DNA from: Candidatus Nitrosopumilus sp.
GTDB lineage: Archaea; Thermoproteota; Nitrososphaeria; Nitrososphaerales; Nitrosopumilaceae
Length of the DNA: 11,744 nucleotides
Reading direction: 5' to 3'
Assembly: GCA_022758935.1 (NCBI GenBank)
Contig: JAEMQG010000112.1
Span: 1-11,744, forward strand
Part shown: positions 7,161 through 11,744 of the stretch, piece by piece
Position numbering within the stretch: the stretch's first letter is position 1
Layout of the letters: every line of letters begins with the position of its first letter
Made by a program: the position numbers and the translations under genes
The notes under the pieces: model-generated
Database searches by the model: none
The model's input: the letters and a program-made list of their open reading frames with translations, nothing else
What the model was told of the DNA's origin: nothing

Positions 7161-8017
7161 TGTCAAAAATTTGTGTTGTATTTGATCGTCTAAGAGTGGA
7201 AGAGAAAATGCTCGAAAAAGAAGCATCCAATCTAGGGCACGAGGCAATAATGTTAGATGCCAAGACCGTTCAAATTAATACAGATAGTAAAAAAAGAGAC
7301 TTTGACTTTGGAGACGTGGTATTGGAAAGATGCGTCAGTTATTTTAGAGGACTCCATTTTACTGCAGGTCTTGAATTCATGGATGTGCCAGTACTCAACA
7401 AATTTCAAGTTGCAAATCAGTGTGGAAATAAAATGTTCATGACACTACTTTTAGAAAAATACAATGTCCCTACACCAAAAACATATTTTTCATTTTCAAG
7501 TGAGAGTGCATTAGAAAACATAGAGAAAGTTGGATATCCACTCGTAATCAAACCAGTCATAGGGAGTTGGGGGAGGGGCGTGATGCAACTTAAAGACAAA
7601 GATACAGCAGATGCAGTATTTGAAATAAGAGACATTACAGATAGCCCACATGACAGAATTTTTTATCTTCAAGAATTGATAACCAGGCCGCCAAGAGACA
7701 TACGAGTCATCACAATTGGCGATGAACCCATAGCAGCCATGTATCGAAAATCATCAGGAGGCTTTAAAACAAACATAGCATTGGGTGCTGATCCAGAATT
7801 ATGTGAGATCACAAAAGAAATTGAAGACATATCTACAAAAGCATCAAAAGCTATGGGTGGAGGAATTTTAGGGATTGATATAATGGAAGATCAGAATAGA
7901 GGATTGGTAGTACACGAGGTCAATAATACTGTGGAATTCAAGGGCCTGTCAAGAGTTGCACAAAGAAATATTCCAAAAGAAATGATACAATTTGCTTTAA
8001 ACTATGTTAGGAAATAA
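7160..8017 (+). CDS. lysX: LysW-2-aminoadipate (or glutamate) ligase, ATP-grasp family
   Basis: A 285-residue RimK-like ATP-grasp enzyme that uses ATP to couple the amino group of 2-aminoadipate and/or glutamate to the C-terminal Glu of LysW. Visible motifs are PLVIKPVIGSWGRGV at about 127-141 (ATP-binding lysine and glycine loop), FYLQELITRPPRDIRV at 168-183, MYRKSSGGFKTNIALGA at 194-210, and the metal-binding end GGGILGIDIMED followed by VHEVNNTVEFKG at 251-262. The residues after EVN are Asn-Thr, which fits the N-[TS] type reported for aminoadipate-specific LysX rather than the Gly-Phe type of Sulfolobales ArgX (from memory of the family literature). The start overlaps the lysW stop (TAATG). 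With argG in the same operon, the enzyme may also use glutamate, but sequence alone does not show this. Confidence 0.92.
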   Translation: MSKICVVFDRLRVEEKMLEKEASNLGHEAIMLDAKTVQINTDSKKRDFDFGDVVLERCVSYFRGLHFTAGLEFMDVPVLNKFQVANQCGNKMFMTLLLEKYNVPTPKTYFSFSSESALENIEKVGYPLVIKPVIGSWGRGVMQLKDKDTADAVFEIRDITDSPHDRIFYLQELITRPPRDIRVITIGDEPIAAMYRKSSGGFKTNIALGADPELCEITKEIEDISTKASKAMGGGILGIDIMEDQNRGLVVHEVNNTVEFKGLSRVAQRNIPKEMIQFALNYVRK

Positions 8018-8032
8018 ATTATACTTCATCAC

Positions 8033-8037
8033 GGGAG
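8033..8037 (+). promoter_or_regulatory. Ribosome binding site of lysY
   Basis: GGGAG ends 7 bases before the ATG at 8045. lysY follows lysX after 27 bases, one of the few junctions in this operon without stop-start overlap or near contact, and it has a recognisable Shine-Dalgarno sequence, which supports this ATG. Confidence 0.6.
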
Positions 8038-8044
8038 AATCATC

Positions 8045-9091
8045 ATGAAAGTAGGCGTTGTAGGTGCTTCTGGCTATGTGGGCGGAGAGACACTTCGTCT
8101 CTTAGTTAATCATCCAGACGTAGAGATCAGCATGGTTACATCACGACAACATGTTGGAGAATATATTCACAGAATCCAACCAAGTTTGAAAGGGTTTACC
8201 GATCTAATTTTCTCCGAATTAGATTACGATAAAATGGCAGATCGATGCGATATTGTATTTACTGCAGTTCCACATGGAACGGCAACGGAGATTGTAAAAG
8301 CGTTGTATGATAGAGGCCTCAAAGTTATTGATTTAAGTGCAGATTACAGATTACACGATCCTGCAGATTATGATAAATGGTATGGATGGGAACATCCACA
8401 TCCGGATTACTTACCAAAATCAGTGTTTGGGGTTCCAGAGTTACACAGAGAACAAATCAAAAAAGCACAACTAGTTTCTTGCCCAGGATGTATGGCAGTA
8501 ACATCCATGTTAGCACTTGCACCACTTATTCGAAATGATCTAATTGATTTGGAACATATTATTGTAGATTCTAAAATTGGTTCATCGGGTGCAGGTTCCG
8601 GTTCAGGGACTGCACACGCAATGAGAGCAGGTGTCATCAGACCATACAAACCAGCAAAGCACAGACATACAGGAGAAATAGAACAAGAGCTAAGTGAAAT
8701 CGCAGGAAAGAAAATTCATGTTTCAATGAGCCCACATGCAGTAGATGTAGTTCGTGGAATTTTATGTACAAATCATACATTCATGAAAAAAGATATGGAT
8801 GAAAAAGAAATATGGAAAATATATCGTGAGACTTATGGTCAAGAAAAATTCATCAGATTAATTCGAGACAAAAAAGGATTGTATAAATTTCCAGATCCAA
8901 AATTTGTAGTCGGTTCAAATTTTTGCGATATAGGTTTTGATATAGATGAAGAAAATCACAGATTGATTGCCCTTTCAGCATCAGATAATCTTATGAAAGG
9001 TGCAGCCGGATCAGCCATACAAAACATGAATGTGATGTGTGGATTTGATGAAATGGTCGGCTTGAGGTATACACCACTTACGCCAGTATAG
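8045..9091 (+). CDS. lysY: LysW-aminoadipyl/glutamyl phosphate reductase (ArgC-like)
   Basis: A 348-residue NADPH-dependent reductase of the ArgC/LysY family that converts the LysW-bound acyl phosphate made by LysZ to the semialdehyde. The dinucleotide-binding loop VGASGYVGGE is at 6-15. The catalytic cysteine is Cys149 in SCPGCMAV. The NADP/substrate loop IGSSGAGSGSG is at 178-188, and the catalytic histidine is probably His208 in KHRHTGEIEQEL. ArgC acting on free N-acetylglutamyl phosphate has the same fold; placement directly behind lysW-lysX and the SCPGC form rather than the NPGCYPT of bacterial ArgC favour the LysW-dependent enzyme. It is separated from lysZ by two bases. It may serve both lysine and arginine routes. 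Confidence 0.92.
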   Translation: MKVGVVGASGYVGGETLRLLVNHPDVEISMVTSRQHVGEYIHRIQPSLKGFTDLIFSELDYDKMADRCDIVFTAVPHGTATEIVKALYDRGLKVIDLSADYRLHDPADYDKWYGWEHPHPDYLPKSVFGVPELHREQIKKAQLVSCPGCMAVTSMLALAPLIRNDLIDLEHIIVDSKIGSSGAGSGSGTAHAMRAGVIRPYKPAKHRHTGEIEQELSEIAGKKIHVSMSPHAVDVVRGILCTNHTFMKKDMDEKEIWKIYRETYGQEKFIRLIRDKKGLYKFPDPKFVVGSNFCDIGFDIDEENHRLIALSASDNLMKGAAGSAIQNMNVMCGFDEMVGLRYTPLTPV

Positions 9092-9093
9092 AA

Positions 9094-9897
9094 ATGATCA
9101 CAATTAAAATCGGCGGTAGTGTAGTAGATAATTTACATTCATCAACAATATCAGATATAAAAAAAGTTGCAGAGACAGAAGGAATAATCATTGTTCATGG
9201 GGGTGGGAAAGAAGTAACGAAAGTCTGTGAGCAACTAGGAAAAGAACCAAGATTTGTAACATCACCTAGTGGAATCAAGAGTAGGTACACCGACAAAGAA
9301 ACTGTTGAAATTTTTACAATGGTAATGTCTGGGCGAATCAATAAAACAATTGTTCAAATGCTTCAAAAGAATGGCATTAATGCAATAGGTCTTTCAGGAG
9401 TGGATGCCAAAGTAATTCAGGCCGAAAGAAAGAAAACGCTGCTAATAATTAATGAAAAAGGTCGAAAACAGGCAATTGATGGAGGATATACTGGTAAAAT
9501 CACACATGTTAATTCTGCATTCATTAAATCACTTTTAGATCAAGGCTTGACTCCTGTAATTTCACCAATTGCAATTAGTGAGGAATCAGATTTCCTTAAT
9601 GTTGATGGAGACAGAGCAGCCGCATATGTAGCAGGAAGTGTAGGTTCTGACAAAGTATTGTTCATAACAAATGTGGATGGACTTTTAATAGATAGTAAAC
9701 TTGTAACCAAGCTAACCCTGGCAGAAGCAAAAGAAATTAGGCCAAAAATAGGCCCAGGTATGGAAAAGAAGATTCTTGCATCCACCGAGGCTTTAGACAT
9801 GGGAGTAAAAGAGGCAATCATTGCTAACGGTCAAAGAGAAAATCCTATATCATCCGCCATAGCACACGATAATTGTACGGTGATTCAACATGACTGA
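9094..9897 (+). CDS. lysZ: LysW-aminoadipate/glutamate kinase (ArgB-like)
   Basis: A 267-residue member of the amino acid kinase family that phosphorylates the distal carboxylate of LysW-bound aminoadipate or glutamate. The N-terminal phosphate-binding lysine and glycines are in TIKIGGSV (residues 3-10), with HGGGK at 35-39. The stretch GIKSRYTDKETVEIF at 60-74 carries the SRYTD form typical of LysZ rather than the RVTD form of bacterial ArgB. LNVDGDRAAAYVA is at 168-180 and IGPGMEKKILAS at 219-230, covering ATP binding and the catalytic Asp/Lys. It begins two bases after the lysY stop and ends by overlapping the lysJ start by 8 bases, so translation is probably coupled. The length is normal for LysZ, and no regulatory N-terminal extension of the arginine-sensitive ArgB type is seen. 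Confidence 0.92.
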   Translation: MITIKIGGSVVDNLHSSTISDIKKVAETEGIIIVHGGGKEVTKVCEQLGKEPRFVTSPSGIKSRYTDKETVEIFTMVMSGRINKTIVQMLQKNGINAIGLSGVDAKVIQAERKKTLLIINEKGRKQAIDGGYTGKITHVNSAFIKSLLDQGLTPVISPIAISEESDFLNVDGDRAAAYVAGSVGSDKVLFITNVDGLLIDSKLVTKLTLAEAKEIRPKIGPGMEKKILASTEALDMGVKEAIIANGQRENPISSAIAHDNCTVIQHD

Positions 9898-11065
9898 AGA
9901 TGACTTTATGGGAGGTTTGTATCAGAGATTTCCAGTTACAATTGAACGCGGGGTGGGATCTCATGTATGGGATATCAATGGCAAAGAATACATAGATTGC
10001 ATGGGAGGATACGGTGTAGCGATTGTTGGGCATCAAAATAAAAGAGTTGTAAAAGCAATCAAAGAACAAGTAGATAAAATTATTACAGTACACAGTTCAC
10101 TTTACAATAAAACTCGAGAAGAATTTCTCAAAATATTGATAGGGCTTGCACCAAAAGGACTAACACAAGTTCACCTAAACAATAGTGGTGCAGAAGCAGT
10201 AGAAGCTGCAATAAAATTTGCAAGAAAATTCTCAGGTAAAAAGGGGATGGTTGCAATGAAAGGATCCTATCATGGAAAATCATTAGGAGCACTTTCGTTA
10301 ACTTTTAATCCAAAATACAAAAAAGCATTTGAACCATTAGTTGAAAAAGTTTCTTTTGCGTCGTTTGGAGATATTGAATCTCTTCGTGCTACAATTGACG
10401 AAGATACCGCATTTGTCATTTTAGAACCAATTCAAGGAGAAAGTGGAATTATTGTTGCACCAGATGGATTTTTACAAGAGGTAAGAAAGCTGTGTAATGA
10501 AAAAGGAATACTTTTGATTTTTGACGAAATACAAGCAGGATTGGGCAGAACAGGACGATTATGGGCATGTGATCATTGGAATACTGCACCAGACATACTA
10601 TGCATCGCAAAAGGGATTGCAGGTGGAGTTCCAATGGGGGCAACTTTGGTTAGAGCAGACATTCTTGCTGCAATGAGTAAGGGAGAACACGCCTCTACGT
10701 TTGGAGGAAATCCACTTTCTTGTGCAGCAGGTATTGCAACATTGCAGGCACTTACACAAGATGGTTTGATTGAAAATTCTGATAAAATGGGAAAATTATT
10801 CAAGGAAGGTTTAGAAAAATTGAAAGAAAAACACACTATGATTAGAGAAATCAGAGGAAAAGGACTAATGATAGGCGTAGAAATGAAATTCGAGGTGAAG
10901 GATATTCTAATGAACCTTATGAAAGAGGGAGTCTTAATGTTGTATTCAGGTAGAAACATCCTAAGAATTTTACCACCACTAGTAATATCCAAAGAAGACA
11001 TAGCGAAAGTTTTACAAGCATTGGATATTGTACTTACTGAAGAGGAAAGAAAAAATAATGTATAA
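9890..11065 (+). CDS. lysJ: LysW-aminoadipate-semialdehyde/glutamate-semialdehyde aminotransferase (ArgD-like)
   Basis: A 391-residue class III pyridoxal-phosphate aminotransferase (ArgD/LysJ group) that transfers an amino group, normally from glutamate, to the LysW-bound semialdehyde, giving LysW-lysine or LysW-ornithine. Visible marks are NNSGAEAVEAAIKFAR at 97-112, SYHGKSLGALS at 126-136, EPIQGESG at 179-186, LLIFDEIQAGLGRTG at 208-222 with cofactor-binding Asp212, and the PLP lysine Lys241 in CIAKGIAGGVPMGATL. THR-FGGNP (270-274) closes the phosphate site. Length is normal. The ATG at 9890 overlaps the lysZ stop by 8 bases. A free acetylornithine aminotransferase is the alternative, but the carrier-pathway context argues for LysJ. 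The hydrolase LysK, which would release the product, is not in the window. Confidence 0.92.
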   Translation: MTEDDFMGGLYQRFPVTIERGVGSHVWDINGKEYIDCMGGYGVAIVGHQNKRVVKAIKEQVDKIITVHSSLYNKTREEFLKILIGLAPKGLTQVHLNNSGAEAVEAAIKFARKFSGKKGMVAMKGSYHGKSLGALSLTFNPKYKKAFEPLVEKVSFASFGDIESLRATIDEDTAFVILEPIQGESGIIVAPDGFLQEVRKLCNEKGILLIFDEIQAGLGRTGRLWACDHWNTAPDILCIAKGIAGGVPMGATLVRADILAAMSKGEHASTFGGNPLSCAAGIATLQALTQDGLIENSDKMGKLFKEGLEKLKEKHTMIREIRGKGLMIGVEMKFEVKDILMNLMKEGVLMLYSGRNILRILPPLVISKEDIAKVLQALDIVLTEEERKNNV

Positions 11066-11477
11066 AGATAAAGTTGACGAGAAAATAATAAATTATCTTA
11101 AATTAGATTCCAGAGAATCATTTGTAGATATTGGAAAGAAACTAAAATTATCAGAATCAGCCGTTAGAAGAAGAGTAAAAAATCTTGTAGACGGTGGAAC
11201 TATCAAAAGATTTACTGTTGAATTAGGTGAAGAAAACGCAACTAGTGCCATTGTTCTAATATCTGTAGAATCTTCAACAGAGACATCAAAAGTTTCAGAA
11301 AAACTTGCAAAATTAGAAGGAGTCAAAACAGTTTATGAGATTACAGGTCAGTATGACATCACTACAATAATTAGTGCAACGAATATCTCTGAAATAAATA
11401 ACAGCATAGATGCATTAAGAAAAATTCCAGGTGTGATTGATACCAACACAGTGATTATTTTAAGAAAAGTAACATAA
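11058..11477 (+). CDS. lysM: Lrp/AsnC-family transcription regulator, LysM-like
   Basis: A 139-residue regulator with an N-terminal helix-turn-helix (about residues 7-50; SFVDIGKKLKLSESAVRRRV contains the DNA-reading helix) and a C-terminal AsnC/RAM sensing domain (about 63-137), where GQYDITTIISA marks the effector-binding edge. Length and layout match LysM of Sulfolobus, which controls the lysW cluster and responds to lysine; the same role here is an inference from family and position. The ATG at 11058 overlaps the lysJ stop by 8 bases and has GAGG at 11042-11045 ahead of it. A longer frame from TTG at 11028 adds ten residues (MYLLKRKEKI) unlike the family N-terminus, so the ATG is preferred. 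It is the last gene of the operon, which would make its own synthesis follow that of the enzymes. Confidence 0.88.
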   Translation: MYKDKVDEKIINYLKLDSRESFVDIGKKLKLSESAVRRRVKNLVDGGTIKRFTVELGEENATSAIVLISVESSTETSKVSEKLAKLEGVKTVYEITGQYDITTIISATNISEINNSIDALRKIPGVIDTNTVIILRKVT

Positions 11478-11552
11478 AACGACTTTCGGTTTATAATTTC
11501 CATACTTGCCTAAATTAGGATCATCACAAGTAATTTTCAGCGAAAATAGGAC

Positions 11553-11568
11553 GAATATACTTATATTC
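11553..11568. promoter_or_regulatory. Perfect 16-bp inverted repeat, candidate Lrp/LysM operator
   Basis: GAATATA-CT-TATATTC has two exact seven-base arms with a two-base spacer. It ends 7 bases before the ATG of the homocitrate-synthase-like gene and follows the gene of an Lrp-family regulator. Lrp-type archaeal regulators bind short AT-rich palindromes, so this is a natural operator candidate. It also contains TATA-like runs, so it may overlap or be the promoter box itself. Confidence 0.45.
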
Positions 11569-11575
11569 TCAATTT

Positions 11576-11744
11576 ATGTCAACGTTTTCTGTAATGAAAG
11601 ATCCGAATTACTATGCAGACATATACAATGCATATGATAAAAATCCAAAGAAAATCAGAGTACTAGACAGCACTCTAAGAGAAGGAGAACAACATCCAGG
11701 AGTTTCATTTACAAACAAACAGAGAATACAGATTGCATGGATGC
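11576..11744 (+). CDS. Homocitrate synthase / 2-isopropylmalate synthase family protein (partial, N-terminus only)
   Basis: Only 56 codons are present before the window ends. The segment [18 protein letters not shown] at residues 25-42 is the start of the acetyl-CoA-dependent DRE-TIM metallolyase barrel: Asp31 would be a metal ligand and Arg35 the catalytic arginine. LREGEQ with Glu, rather than LRDGEQ, is the form common in homocitrate synthases, and the gene follows a LysW-type lysine operon. Homocitrate synthase, which condenses 2-oxoglutarate with acetyl-CoA at the entry to the aminoadipate route, is therefore the best guess. 2-isopropylmalate or citramalate synthase cannot be excluded from this fragment. 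The ATG at 11576 is the first available start; a second in-frame ATG at 11594 (Met7) is also possible if transcription starts from the AT-rich palindrome just upstream. Confidence 0.75.
   Translation, partial: MSTFSVMKDPNYYADIYNAYDKNPKKIRVLDSTLREGEQHPGVSFTNKQRIQIAWM

Noticed and set aside
9540..9821. Open frame of 93 codons opposite lysZ
   Set aside because: It lies wholly within conserved lysZ and has no independent support.
10573..11001. Open frame of 142 codons on the minus strand opposite lysJ
   Set aside because: It is antisense to a well-conserved aminotransferase, has no recognisable domain or start signal, and its composition is what the reverse of an AT-rich gene gives.
11028..11057. 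Ten-residue N-terminal extension of the Lrp-like regulator from a TTG
   Set aside because: The ATG at 11058 has a GAGG ahead of it and gives the normal family length; the extension lies fully inside lysJ coding sequence.
11478..11552. Possible terminator or small RNA after lysM
   Set aside because: I see no stable hairpin or long T-run, only AT-rich spacer; nothing firm can be called.
1..11744. Mobile elements, CRISPR arrays, tRNA genes or defence genes
   Set aside because: No direct-repeat arrays, transposase motifs, integrase or tRNA cloverleaf sequences were seen; the genes are housekeeping metabolism and transport.

Overview
The window looks like chromosomal DNA of an ammonia-oxidizing archaeon (Thaumarchaeota/Nitrososphaerota, Nitrosopumilus-like). 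This is inferred from the AT-rich composition, very short intergenic gaps, start codons with little or no leader behind TATA-like boxes, and above all the gene set: a LysW-type amino-acid carrier pathway, a LysM-like Lrp regulator and a two-gene cobalamin-dependent methionine synthase. No 16S or other taxonomic marker is present, so the assignment is an inference. Genes fill nearly the whole window and there is no gene-free stretch longer than about 130 bases. I see no tRNA, rRNA, CRISPR array, insertion sequence or phage gene.

Positions 1-1880 (minus strand) hold a split methionine synthase: a homocysteine S-methyltransferase subunit followed by a separate gene for the pterin-binding and (cut by the window edge) cobalamin-binding part. 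A divergent 113-bp gap leads to an MFS transporter on the plus strand (1994-3121). Its 3' end overlaps, tail to tail, a minus-strand three-gene ABC importer operon (5659 down to 3102) made of a binding protein, an ATPase and a permease of the nitrate/sulfonate/taurine/NMT1 class. Its substrate cannot be read from sequence.

A second divergent gap (5660-5787) separates the importer from a plus-strand biosynthetic operon of seven genes: argG, lysW, lysX, lysY (argC-like), lysZ (argB-like), lysJ (argD-like) and a LysM-like Lrp/AsnC regulator. After a 98-bp gap with a perfect 16-bp inverted repeat, a homocitrate-synthase-like gene begins and runs off the right edge. LysW is a 55-residue zinc-binding carrier whose C-terminal Glu is loaded by LysX with 2-aminoadipate or glutamate. 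LysZ phosphorylates, LysY reduces and LysJ transaminates the bound intermediate, leading to lysine or ornithine. A homocitrate synthase start on one side (entry to the aminoadipate pathway) and ArgG on the other (late arginine pathway) suggest that one set of carrier enzymes serves both lysine and arginine synthesis. Release of the product (LysK) and ArgH are not in this window.

I do not see a wholly new system. The points most worth following up are the dual lysine/arginine operon, the LysX specificity residues, the palindrome in front of the homocitrate-synthase-like gene and the unassigned ABC importer.
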